64,000 nt of DNA from Clostridium_AW malenominatum (GTDB taxonomy: Bacteria; Bacillota; Clostridia; Clostridiales; Clostridiaceae): assembly GCF_039521365.1 (NCBI RefSeq), contig NZ_BAAACF010000003.1, forward strand, positions 124,001 through 188,000, written 5' to 3'. How positions within the stretch are numbered: the first letter of the stretch is position 1; each line of letters opens with the position of its first letter. Under the pieces are notes generated by a model. It made no database searches. It had not been told where the DNA came from and saw nothing but the letters and a program-made list of their open reading frames with translations. Positions 44,511 to 52,951 of the stretch are shown here, one piece after another. A program made the position numbers and the translations under genes.

Positions 44511-46345
44511 TGTTTAACCTCAGACCAAATGCTATCTAAGGTGGTTATTGCATCTCCAATATCTCTTAAATACTCACCCTTTTTAACTTCTTCTTCTGCT
44601 GGGTATACTGCCATGTCTTCCATGATTTCCTTATCTATATATGGATATGCAGCTACATTTGGATTTCCATAAGGGAAGTGCTTGGAAATTTCAGAGCTTA
44701 TTTCTGGGTCCATTATAAAGTTCATAAATAACTCTGCCGCTTTTACATTGGTAGCAGCCTTTGGTATTACAAAATTATCCTGCTGAAGAAATAATCCCTC
44801 TTCTGGTATTACATATTTTACATTCTGATTTTCTCTTTTAGCAAGGCTTCCTTCTGCTCCCCAGGCAAATATAGCTTTTGCTTCTCCATTTATAAGAGAA
44901 GTTTTGGGGCTATCGCTATCGTAAGCTTTTACATTAGCCTGAAGCTTCTTTAGTTCTTCTTTTGCCTTAGCTAGTGCCTCTGGACTAGTTTCATTCAAGG
45001 AATATCCAAGCTTTTTAAGAGTAATTCCTATAATAACCCTTTGGTCGTCTAAAAGGGTTAAAGAATGTTTCAATTCTGGCTTCCAAAGGTCCTTATATCC
45101 TTTTATAGTTCCTTCTGGTACTTTTGAACTATCGTATGCAATTATACCAGCCAGCCACATATAAGGAACGCTATGTTTGTTTCCTTCATCAAAAGGTAGA
45201 TTTAAAAACTGTGGCCCTATATTAGCTATATTAGGTAAATTTTCTTTATTTATTTCCTGAATCAGGTTTTGCTTCTTTAATATTTCTACCATAAAATCAC
45301 TGGCAACTGCTAAATCATATTTACCACCGCCAGCCATAAGCTTTGCTAGCATTTCTTCATTGGATGAAAAAGTGCTATAGTTAACCTTTATGTTATAGGT
45401 TTCTTCAAATCTTTCTATAACAGATTGTGGTAGATATTCTGACCAGTTAAATACATTTAAAACTTCTTGCGGTTCTTTGCTCCCTTTGTCTACAGCATAG
45501 GTTCCATATCCAAAACCACCTACTGCTAAACATAGTACTGTGAGTAGTGCCGCTCCTTTTTTCATGTTTATATTAACATTTTTTATTAAAAGAGCTCCTA
45601 CAATAGTAACAAGGGTAAATAACATTATTATAGTTGATAGAGCATTTATCTCTGGGGTTACTCCAAACTTAACCATGGAGAATATCTTTAATGGAAGAGT
45701 CATACTTCCTGGACCTGCCACGAAAAAGCTTATAATAACATCGTCAATGGATAGAGTAAAAGCTAATAACCCCCCAGATATAACTCCTGGCATAATTAAA
45801 GGCAAGGTTACATTGGTGAAGGTTTGCCATCCGCTAGCTCCCAAATCCATAGCTGCTTCTTCTAAACTTCTATCAAACCCATCTAATCTTGTTTTAACTA
45901 CAGCTACCACATAAGCAACGCTAAAGGTAACATGGGCGATTATTATAGATATCCTCCCTAGTTCTATATCCACAAGGGCAAAGAAGGCTAGTAGGGATAT
46001 ACCCATTACTATTTCAGGTATAACTAAGGGAACATATAATATGGAGTCTAATATATTCTTTCCCTTAAATTTATATCTATAAAGTCCAATAGAGGCTAAA
46101 GTTCCCAGCACAACAGATATCACCGTGCTGACTATGGCAACTAAGATAGAGTTTTGAAGAGCCTCTAGTATTCCTTTATTTTGCATTAAACTCCCGTACC
46201 ATTTAAAGGTAAATCCTGTCCATACTACATTTAGCTTAGATTCGTTAAAGGAAAATGCTATAAGTACCATTATAGGTATATATAAAAACATATAGATTAA
46301 AAACATATAAAGAGGTTTTATTATACTTCCTTTATTTTTTTTCAT
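44507..46345 (-). CDS. potCD: Fused polyamine ABC permease and substrate-binding protein (PotC-PotD)
   Basis: 612 residues. Residues 1-255 are a complete PotC permease with six spans, EAA loop EEAAMDLGASGWQTFTNVTL and SIDDVIISFFVAGPG. A further membrane helix (~264-281, ALLTVLCLAVGGFGYGTYAV) then tethers a PotD domain (~293-612) that starts LNVFNWSEYLPQSVIERFEE and has SVPYMWLAGIIAYD and AIFAWGAEGSLAKREN. No lipobox is present because the membrane helix replaces it. The frame is uninterrupted, and neighbours are potB and potA, so this is a real fusion rather than an error. Similar fused proteins are known in other Firmicutes and Fusobacteria. Confidence 0.92.
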   Translation of the reverse strand: MKKNKGSIIKPLYMFLIYMFLYIPIMVLIAFSFNESKLNVVWTGFTFKWYGSLMQNKGILEALQNSILVAIVSTVISVVLGTLASIGLYRYKFKGKNILDSILYVPLVIPEIVMGISLLAFFALVDIELGRISIIIAHVTFSVAYVVAVVKTRLDGFDRSLEEAAMDLGASGWQTFTNVTLPLIMPGVISGGLLAFTLSIDDVIISFFVAGPGSMTLPLKIFSMVKFGVTPEINALSTIIMLFTLVTIVGALLIKNVNINMKKGAALLTVLCLAVGGFGYGTYAVDKGSKEPQEVLNVFNWSEYLPQSVIERFEETYNIKVNYSTFSSNEEMLAKLMAGGGKYDLAVASDFMVEILKKQNLIQEINKENLPNIANIGPQFLNLPFDEGNKHSVPYMWLAGIIAYDSSKVPEGTIKGYKDLWKPELKHSLTLLDDQRVIIGITLKKLGYSLNETSPEALAKAKEELKKLQANVKAYDSDSPKTSLINGEAKAIFAWGAEGSLAKRENQNVKYVIPEEGLFLQQDNFVIPKAATNVKAAELFMNFIMDPEISSEISKHFPYGNPNVAAYPYIDKEIMEDMAVYPAEEEVKKGEYLRDIGDAITTLDSIWSEVKQ

Positions 46346-46348
46346 CTC

Positions 46349-47218
46349 CTATAGCACCCCCCTATCCTTAGTACCACCATGCTTTGCATAGTAAGCAATA
46401 AATATCATCATAACAATAATCAATATAACAGATATAGCGGCACCAAAAGGCCAATCTCTTGCTGTTAGGAATTGATTTTTAATCAAGTTACTCATAAGTA
46501 CTACTTTACTTCCTCCCATAAGGTCTGTTACAAAGAATAACCCTAGGGTTGGAACGAATACTAAAAGAGCACCGGATACAATCCCCCCCTTAGTTAAAGG
46601 AAGGGTTACCTGCAAAAACTTATCTATTTTTCCTGCACCCAAATCATCCGCTGCTTCAAGTAGCCTCATATCTAATTTTTCAATGGAAGCGTAGAGAGGT
46701 AATACCATAAATGGAAACATCATATAGAGCATTCCTATCATAACGGATGTATTATTATACATTAATTGTAAGGGTGATTTTATTAATCCTAAGTTTAGCA
46801 AAATATTATTTAATATGCCGTTTGTTCTAAGCAATATTATCATGGCATAGGTTCTAACTAAAGAATTAGTCCAAAAGGGTAATATTATAAGCAATAATAA
46901 TATGGGCTTTATTTTCTTATTAGACTTTGCCACCATGAAGGCAAAAGGATATCCAAATACTAAGCATAACACCGTAGTAGCTAATGCTATAAGTATGGAT
47001 TTAAAAAATATATTCAAATATAAAGGATTTAAAAGTCTACCGTAGTTTGAGAGAGTAAATTTATATACTATGTCTCCAACTTCTCCACGCGTACAAAAAC
47101 TTACAACTACTATCATTATAAGAGGTAGAATAAAAAATCCAAGCATCCACAGAGCTACTGGAAATACTGTTACCAAGGGCCCTGATAATTTTGATAATCT
47201 ATTTTTCAAAGTACCCAC
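46349..47218 (-). CDS. potB: Spermidine/putrescine ABC permease
   Basis: 289 residues, six membrane spans, EAA loop LEAADDLGAGKIDKFLQVTLP. The GTG at 47218 has AAGGA seven bases upstream; a TTG at 47209 behind GGGGGTG is equally possible. It ends three bases before the fused potCD. Confidence 0.9.
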   Translation of the reverse strand: MGTLKNRLSKLSGPLVTVFPVALWMLGFFILPLIMIVVVSFCTRGEVGDIVYKFTLSNYGRLLNPLYLNIFFKSILIALATTVLCLVFGYPFAFMVAKSNKKIKPILLLLIILPFWTNSLVRTYAMIILLRTNGILNNILLNLGLIKSPLQLMYNNTSVMIGMLYMMFPFMVLPLYASIEKLDMRLLEAADDLGAGKIDKFLQVTLPLTKGGIVSGALLVFVPTLGLFFVTDLMGGSKVVLMSNLIKNQFLTARDWPFGAAISVILIIVMMIFIAYYAKHGGTKDRGVL

Positions 47219-47221
47219 CCC

Positions 47222-48307
47222 CTATTCCTTAATAACTACTGTATGATTAGGGTTCCAGGTTACAAATATATCCTTCGACTCATCCTCAAATTTATAGTTT
47301 TGTCCTATCGGTTCATTGACAACAATTTCTTTTCCATTCTTAAGTATAAATACTGTTTTAATATTTGAACCAATGTATATTCTCTCTTTAAATTTACATT
47401 GAAGCCAAACATCTCCTTCTTCTGGAGCTGTTTTTATTTTAATTCTTTCTGGTCTAACAGATACAGTAAATTTATCTCCTATGTCGTAGCTTTCGTTAGG
47501 AATTCTAATTATATCTTGTTCCTGCTCAAGATGAAGTAGTACTTCTGTTTCCTTAATCTTTATCGCTTGTCCTTCTAGAATATTTGTTTCTCCTAAAAAG
47601 TCTGCAACAAATTTAGTTTTTGGCTTTTCATAAAGCTCTTCTGGGGTTCCAACTTGTTCTATAACTCCCTTATTCATAACTACAATTCTATCTGACATGG
47701 TAAGTGCTTCTTCTTGGTCATGGGTTACGAATATAAAAGTTATTCCAAGATCCCTTTGAAGGTGTTTTAGTTCCAGCTGCATTTGCTTTCTTAGCTTTAA
47801 ATCCAAGGCACTTAACGGCTCATCTAACAATAGGACCTTAGGGTTATTTATAATAGCCCTAGCTATAGCCACACGTTGCATTTGGCCACCACTTAATTGA
47901 GAAGGCATTCTGTTTTCATACCCCTCTAATTTTACTACTCTTAACATTTCATTAACTCTTTTCTCAATTTCCTGACTTGGCACTTTCTTCATTTTTAATC
48001 CAAAGCCTATGTTTTGAGCAATAGTCATATGTGGGAATAATGCATAATTCTGAAATACTGTATTAACGCTTCTTTCGTTAGGTAGTTTTTCTGTTACATC
48101 TTCTCCATCAATTACAATCTTTCCACTTGACGCGGATTCAAAACCAGCAATCATTCTTAATGTAGTGGTTTTACCACAACCACTAGGTCCTAATAAAGTT
48201 AAAAATTCACCTTTTCTAATTTCTAGATTAAGGTCCTTTACTACAGTCTCTCCATCATCGAAGGTTTTACAAATGTTTGACAACTGAACAAAAACATCTT
48301 GTCCCAA
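47222..48307 (-). CDS. potA: Spermidine/putrescine ABC ATPase
   Basis: 361 residues. Walker A GPSGCGKTTT, signature LSGGQMQRVAIARAI, Walker B VLLLDEPLSALDL, H-loop FIFVTHDQEEALT and a TOBE domain with SVRPERIKIK. It starts at a TTG with AAAGGAG upstream. First gene of operon 3; an attenuator-like leader lies just upstream. Confidence 0.92.
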   Translation of the reverse strand: MGQDVFVQLSNICKTFDDGETVVKDLNLEIRKGEFLTLLGPSGCGKTTTLRMIAGFESASSGKIVIDGEDVTEKLPNERSVNTVFQNYALFPHMTIAQNIGFGLKMKKVPSQEIEKRVNEMLRVVKLEGYENRMPSQLSGGQMQRVAIARAIINNPKVLLLDEPLSALDLKLRKQMQLELKHLQRDLGITFIFVTHDQEEALTMSDRIVVMNKGVIEQVGTPEELYEKPKTKFVADFLGETNILEGQAIKIKETEVLLHLEQEQDIIRIPNESYDIGDKFTVSVRPERIKIKTAPEEGDVWLQCKFKERIYIGSNIKTVFILKNGKEIVVNEPIGQNYKFEDESKDIFVTWNPNHTVVIKE

Positions 48308-48345
48308 TCAACCACAACTCCTTTTTTACATATATTTTGCTTAAA

Positions 48346-48413
48346 AAATAAAAAACCCCCTATTAGTCCCATGGGCTTCATGGGGCCTATTAAGAAGTTT
48401 TATTCAATAGGAG
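48346..48413 (-). promoter_or_regulatory. Attenuator-like leader of pot operon 3
   Basis: On the minus strand the order is CTCCTATT (48413-48406), AATAGG (48391-48386), a CCCATG/CATGGG mini-hairpin, then AATAGGGGG (48364-48356) and a T run. The first CCTATT can pair with either AATAGG copy, and only the second pairing makes a terminator. It could also simply end the lipase transcript. Confidence 0.5.
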
Positions 48414-48507
48414 TTATAACGACCGTAAAATACCACTCAATTATAACTGAAAAGAATATAACATATTGATGTATAAATATCAATATTTATTTTTAAAAAT
48501 AACCCTT

Positions 48508-49440
48508 TTATTTTCCATGTATTTTTAGCCAATTTATAACATCCTCTATTACCTCATCTTTGTTAGTTTCATTTAACAATTCATGCCTAGCTTCTTTATA
48601 TAATTTATAAGAAACATCTTCTATTCCTACCTCTTTATATAAATGGAATAATTTCATAATGTCCTTGCCATTATTGCCTACAGGATCCCCATCTCCTGAA
48701 ATTATTAATACAGGAAGCTTCTTAGAAATCTTTTTAATATTATTAGGGTCATTTACTTCCCTTAGACCAGTTAACAAGTCACAGAAAAAACCTGTAGTAC
48801 ATATACATCCACATAGAGGATCACTAACATATTTCTCTACTTGTTCCTTATCTCTAGTTAACCATGCAAAATTTGTATCCTTATCATAAAATTGTGCACT
48901 AAATTTACCAAAGCAAAGAACATCCATTAATTTACTCTTTTTATTTTTACCTATTAATTTGCTTTGTATAGAAGCTATAGCATGACCTAAAGCTATTTCC
49001 CTTTTACTTTTCATACCAGTACCACAAAGTATTGCTCCATTTAACTCTTCTTTATACCTTTGTATGTAGCTTCTAGTAATAAAACTCCCCATGCTATGTC
49101 CAAATAAGAACAATGGTATTTGTGGATGATTTTCCTTTATTATTAAGCTTAATAAATGCACATCTTCCACAATTAAATCCCAACCATCCTTTTCTGCAAA
49201 GAAACCTAAATCTTCTGGCCCTTTTGCCGTATTGCCATGCCCTCTATGATCATTAGCATAAACTATATATCCTGAATCCGTTAATGCCTTAGCAAAATGC
49301 TCATATCTTCCAGCATATTCTGCCATTCCATGGGCAATTTGAACAATTCCCTTTACCTCTATCCCTTCTTCTGGCAACCATTTATATGCAAATATATCTG
49401 CATTATCTTTACCTTTGTATAAAAATGTAGTAGAATTCAT
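48508..49440 (-). CDS. Alpha/beta hydrolase (monoacylglycerol lipase/lysophospholipase type)
   Basis: 310 residues from the ATG at 49440 (AGGAGG at eight bases). An oxyanion HGMAEYAGRY motif comes first, then the nucleophile elbow FGHSMGSF (GHSMG), catalytic Asp in ISGDGDPVG and His in EARHELLNE. No signal peptide. It is the third gene of the unit with the YhfC-like protease and the PLP enzyme (gap of 12 bases). Substrate unknown. Confidence 0.88.
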   Translation of the reverse strand: MNSTTFLYKGKDNADIFAYKWLPEEGIEVKGIVQIAHGMAEYAGRYEHFAKALTDSGYIVYANDHRGHGNTAKGPEDLGFFAEKDGWDLIVEDVHLLSLIIKENHPQIPLFLFGHSMGSFITRSYIQRYKEELNGAILCGTGMKSKREIALGHAIASIQSKLIGKNKKSKLMDVLCFGKFSAQFYDKDTNFAWLTRDKEQVEKYVSDPLCGCICTTGFFCDLLTGLREVNDPNNIKKISKKLPVLIISGDGDPVGNNGKDIMKLFHLYKEVGIEDVSYKLYKEARHELLNETNKDEVIEDVINWLKIHGK

Positions 49441-49452
49441 AAACAAGTCCTC

Positions 49453-50565
49453 CTATTGAGATTTCCCTCTTCCTAATATAGCAACTTCTCTTAAGACATT
49501 TCCCCCTGATACCAAATATGCTTTTTCATATAGATTACACACAGGGCAAATGTGGTTAGGTATAATTTCAATCTTATCTCCCACATTAATTTTCTTGCTA
49601 AAGTCCCTATTATTTATAAGTCCATGTTCATCATAAACTCTAGAAAGTCTTATATTATCAGAGTTTTTAACTAATCCGTTACCTAGGGTAGCGCATATGC
49701 CAAGGGTTCTGGACTGAGCCGTTAAAGCCTTAGCTCCTGTATCTAAAACCACTCTTTCCTCAGTGGGCTTACTTATTATTGTAGCTAAAACTGTAGCAGC
49801 GCATTTCTCAAAGTCATCTATAGCACTGCCTTGTCCCACATCCATTAAAATATAGGTTCCTGGTCTAATTTCTGTTATCTCTGGCAATATTTTAGAATGC
49901 ATCAAGGAGGGAGTTGCCCCTATGCTTATCGTGTCTATATCTACTCCTAAAGCTTTTATTATGTTTGCACATTCTATAGTTCTTTGTTGACTTTTAATAG
50001 ATTCCTCAATACATTTATCAACATTCTCCACATTGTAAGTGCGCCCTTCATGGGAGAATACTCCTTTAAGTATAACCTTATTTTTAGCTTTTATGTGATT
50101 TACCAAATCTATTAAATCTTCTTTTTTTATTATTCCAGACCTATTTTCTCCTACTTCGATTTCAATTAAGACCTCTATCCCTTTATCTTCATTTTTAAAT
50201 ACTTCCTCTAATTGGTCTATTTGAAATTTATTATCTACACCTGTTCTTATATTTATTTTTCTATTTAACTCTCTAATTCTTTCTAATTTATTTATCCCTA
50301 CTATCTCATTTGCAATAAATATATCTTTAAGACCATTTTCAGCCATAACTTCTGCTTCTCCTACCTTTGCTACAGTTATGCCTCCTGACCCAGCCTCCAT
50401 TTGAAGCTTTGCAAGTTCAGGCATTCTATGGGTTTTAGTGTGTGGTCTCAATTTCACTCCATATTCATCTGCTTTCTTTTGCATAAATTCAATATTTTTC
50501 ATCATTATATTGTAATCAATTATTAGCGCTGGAGTATCTATAAATTGATACTTTGATTTAATCAT
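49453..50565 (-). CDS. D-threonine aldolase / D-serine dehydratase-like PLP enzyme
   Basis: 370-residue fold-type III (alanine racemase-like) enzyme. The PLP lysine is in LRPHTKTHRMPELAK, with SIGATPSLM and EIRPGTYILMDVG around the phosphate. The C-terminal zinc site typical of the DSD/D-TA group is PNHICPVCNLY (His and Cys). These enzymes act on D-amino acids such as D-threonine or D-serine. It overlaps the YhfC-like gene by eight bases, with GAGGGGG before the ATG, so it is translationally coupled. Confidence 0.88.
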   Translation of the reverse strand: MIKSKYQFIDTPALIIDYNIMMKNIEFMQKKADEYGVKLRPHTKTHRMPELAKLQMEAGSGGITVAKVGEAEVMAENGLKDIFIANEIVGINKLERIRELNRKINIRTGVDNKFQIDQLEEVFKNEDKGIEVLIEIEVGENRSGIIKKEDLIDLVNHIKAKNKVILKGVFSHEGRTYNVENVDKCIEESIKSQQRTIECANIIKALGVDIDTISIGATPSLMHSKILPEITEIRPGTYILMDVGQGSAIDDFEKCAATVLATIISKPTEERVVLDTGAKALTAQSRTLGICATLGNGLVKNSDNIRLSRVYDEHGLINNRDFSKKINVGDKIEIIPNHICPVCNLYEKAYLVSGGNVLREVAILGRGKSQ

Positions 50566-51343
50566 GCAAAATCCCCCTCTTTTTAGATCTTATTGTGTAG
50601 ACTAAAAATGAAATTCCCGCAACCGCTACAATTCCTTCCATAGCCCAAAGGTTTGTTATTATTCCCTTTTGGAATAACGCTGCTGGAAAATCTACTAAGG
50701 CATGAAGTAATATAGCATAAAGCAAATAAATATATTTTTTATTTTTAACCCCATATAAAACTAAGACTGATAGCCCTACTTGAATACATAGTGCAAAAAG
50801 TCTTTCAATTCCACCTATTAAAAAATGATAGGAGGGTGCATTTATCAAGGAGCTCCTTATACCTTCAATCATATAGGTTGGCAGCTTTCCAGCAAACTGA
50901 CCCTCAAAAGTTCCTTTATTTATACTTAAGGCAAAAATTAAATTTTGAAGGGCAGTAGCTCCTCCAATAAGAATAGCTTCAATACCACCGTGCCCAATTC
51001 CAAAAGCTACTCCATCTTCCCACCTTCTATAAGGCTTAAGTATTAGAGTATAAGCCAAAAATCTTCCACACTCCTCAAATATACCCGCTGCAAAAGCTCC
51101 ATATATAGCATATGCCCAAGGGTTTTCTAAAAGCTTTGTTGTATTTACATTGGTAACTAAAAAATACTTATGCATTAAACTTTCCAAAATCAGAACAAAT
51201 AAAACAAATACAAAAATCCCAGTAAAAATACTCTTAAAAGAGATTTTATATTTCTTATATAAGTATATAGTAATGGATATAGGTAATATAACAGATATTA
51301 TAATAGTAATAATCATAAATGTAATTGATAAATTGCTAACCAT
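50558..51343 (-). CDS. YhfC-family (DUF2324) intramembrane metalloprotease-like protein
   Basis: 261 residues, about seven to eight membrane segments. Family motifs are FEECGRF (Glu-Glu), FGIGHGGIEA (His, Glu) and LLHALVDFPAALF (His, Asp), which together would bind zinc in the membrane as in PrsW/CPBP-like proteases. Function unknown. First gene of the three-gene unit with the D-TA-like enzyme and lipase; the ATG has AAAAGGAG. Confidence 0.85.
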   Translation of the reverse strand: MVSNLSITFMIITIIISVILPISITIYLYKKYKISFKSIFTGIFVFVLFVLILESLMHKYFLVTNVNTTKLLENPWAYAIYGAFAAGIFEECGRFLAYTLILKPYRRWEDGVAFGIGHGGIEAILIGGATALQNLIFALSINKGTFEGQFAGKLPTYMIEGIRSSLINAPSYHFLIGGIERLFALCIQVGLSVLVLYGVKNKKYIYLLYAILLHALVDFPAALFQKGIITNLWAMEGIVAVAGISFLVYTIRSKKRGILHD

Positions 51344-51423
51344 GATATTTTTCTCCTTTTAAAATCTTATTATTTATATTATACCATTTATTAACAGCCA
51401 CACCATAAGAAAATACTTAAATT

Positions 51424-51459
51424 AAAAAGACTGCCGATAAATATAATCTATCAACAGCC
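51424..51459 (-). terminator. Rho-independent terminator of the cold shock gene
   Basis: On the minus strand GGCTGTTGATA pairs with TATCGGCAGTC (11 bp with G-U pairs, 51459-51449 and 51439-51429), followed by TTTTTAATT. It starts ten bases past the stop. Confidence 0.75.
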
Positions 51460-51468
51460 TTAAGTATA

Positions 51469-51675
51469 CTATTCCATTTTTTGAACATTTATAGCTTGAG
51501 GACCCTTATCTCTTTCTACTACATCAAAAGTTACATGTTCACCCTCATGCAAATCTTTGTCATGACCTTTTTCTTTAATACTGGTATGATGAACAAATAC
51601 ATCATTACCGTTATTTCCTGAAATAAAGCCATAACCTTTTTTATTATCATACCATTTTACTATTCCAGTATACAT
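51469..51675 (-). CDS. Cold shock protein (CspA family)
   Basis: 68 residues, one OB-fold. RNP1 is GYGFISG and RNP2 is VFVHHTS, flanked by GIVKWYDNKKG and a VVERDKGPQAINV end. Binds single-stranded RNA/DNA as an RNA chaperone. TGGAGG precedes the ATG. It lies downstream of a small zinc-ribbon gene, separated by a terminator. Confidence 0.95.
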   Translation of the reverse strand: MYTGIVKWYDNKKGYGFISGNNGNDVFVHHTSIKEKGHDKDLHEGEHVTFDVVERDKGPQAINVQKME

Positions 51676-51780
51676 ATTTTTTCCTCCAAATAATTAATTT
51701 TCAAGCTTATTATTTGTAGAAAGATAACAAAGTATACTTTCCTCCGAGGTACTTCCATACTTCAAATTAAATTCAAAAAA

Positions 51781-51813
51781 CAAAAATCCCTGTAAGGTTA
51801 TCCTTACAGGGAT
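51781..51813 (-). terminator. Terminator of the zinc-ribbon gene
   Basis: ATCCCTGTAAGG (51786-51797) pairs with CCTTACAGGGAT (51802-51813), loop TTAT, with a T run on the minus strand. It lies 16 bases past the small gene's stop. Confidence 0.8.
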
Positions 51814-51829
51814 GTAGTATTCAAGAATA

Positions 51830-51997
51830 TTATCTTCTGAATCCTCTGTTGTTGTTTTGTTGCTTTCTTGCTCTTCTGCAATCAGCACATCTTTGTGGTT
51901 CGTTTTCGAATCCTTTTTCTTTGTAGAACGCTTGTTCTCCTTCAGTGAATATGAATTCTTTTCCGCAGTCTTTGCATACTAATGTTTTATCTGCCAT
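51830..51997 (-). CDS. 55-residue zinc-ribbon protein
   Basis: The reading runs from an ATG with GGGAGG upstream: MADKTLVCKDCGKEF, then FTEGEQAFYKEKGF, then QRCADCRRAR and a basic Asn/Gln-rich tail. Two CxxC pairs spaced 27 residues apart form a probable zinc ribbon of the widespread small trcl-type family, often found beside cold shock genes, as here. The role is unknown but nucleic-acid binding is likely from the basic tail. It is preceded by a near-consensus promoter and followed by a terminator, so it is a monocistronic, probably well-expressed gene. The overlapping 64-codon frame at 51694-51888 is not real. Confidence 0.88.
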   Translation of the reverse strand: MADKTLVCKDCGKEFIFTEGEQAFYKEKGFENEPQRCADCRRARKQQNNNRGFRR

Positions 51998-52115
51998 TTC
52001 AACATTCCTCCCTTTGATTTAAGATTTAAAACATGACTAACCTACTTTCCTCAAAATGGGAATGTTGTTCATCACTTAAATCTTTTTAATTAGTTAGTGT
52101 TTTCCTAACTTTTAC

Positions 52116-52144
52116 ATTGTAACATATATATTCATTATTGTCAA
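52116..52144 (-). promoter_or_regulatory. Sigma-A promoter of the zinc-ribbon gene
   Basis: TTGACA (52144-52139), 17-base spacer, TACAAT (52121-52116) on the minus strand. The leader to the ATG is ~110 bases and contains no other gene. Confidence 0.75.
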
Positions 52145-52235
52145 TACACCTGCGCTTAATGTAAGACAATTTTGAATATATAAGTTTATTCTTATTTTAA
52201 CCATTGAGAGAAACTTTATACAAGTTCTTTATTAT

Positions 52236-52796
52236 TTACAAAAACTTATCAATGATTTTTTCTGCTAACCTTTTCTCAATATTTGCCCTATTTATTAAAG
52301 AAAGAACTAAAAGAATTATCTCTATGTAATCATTATTTCTATCTTTGATAAAGTGACCCTTATCTTTAATTATATTTACTAATTCCTTTATTTGATTTTT
52401 AGCTACTTCTTCTTGACTCTTCTTTATATCTAAAAAAGCCTGGTATATTTCCTCTACTGGAGTATCCTTTGATATGGGCTGAAATAAACTTCCTATATCA
52501 TTAATAGATAGATTTTGTTTTAGGTTATATATGAGATTTATTAATATTATTTGTTCCTTATTGTACTTTTTCCCTTTAACTGGTGGTAAAATTTTAGCCT
52601 TAGCATAATTATTTATCATAGTCTTTGTCATTATTTTTTCATTTTTATCTCTTTTTAAATCACCAAGTTTCTTTTCAAAAAGAGTTATAACTTGATCCAT
52701 ATATAAATCAATATCGGGAATGTCTGAAAGATTAATATCCTTAAAGGAAGTAACCTCCTGAATTAAATCATTTATTTCATCTTTTTTAAATTCCAT
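52236..52796 (-). CDS. DUF1836 domain protein
   Basis: 186 residues, soluble, no signal. The DUF1836 pattern is ITLFEKKLGDLKRD, IMTKTMINNYAKAKILPPVK and YNKEQIILINLIYNLKQNLS. This resembles a MerR-like winged-helix followed by helices, so DNA binding is possible. The ATG at 52796 has GAGGTG six bases upstream. Divergent from hemolysin III. No known role. Confidence 0.75.
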   Translation of the reverse strand: MEFKKDEINDLIQEVTSFKDINLSDIPDIDLYMDQVITLFEKKLGDLKRDKNEKIMTKTMINNYAKAKILPPVKGKKYNKEQIILINLIYNLKQNLSINDIGSLFQPISKDTPVEEIYQAFLDIKKSQEEVAKNQIKELVNIIKDKGHFIKDRNNDYIEIILLVLSLINRANIEKRLAEKIIDKFL

Positions 52797-52951
52797 GAAT
52801 TTCACCTCGAATTATAGTGTAAAATAATAATAAATAAATTTATTTTATATATTGAAAATTTAACATATTTATATTACTATTATATCATAGAGCTATGTAG
52901 TTTTAAATACTACATTTCATGGTATCATATACATAAAGGGAGGTTAATAAA

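Noticed and set aside
44400..46345. potCD fusion as a sequencing error
   Set aside because: The junction holds a proper membrane helix replacing a lipobox, and both halves are intact, so a true fusion is more likely.
51694..51888. 64-codon minus-strand ORF
   Set aside because: It lies across the terminator and overlaps the zinc-ribbon gene in another frame; the zinc-ribbon frame has the ribosome site, CxxC motifs and promoter.
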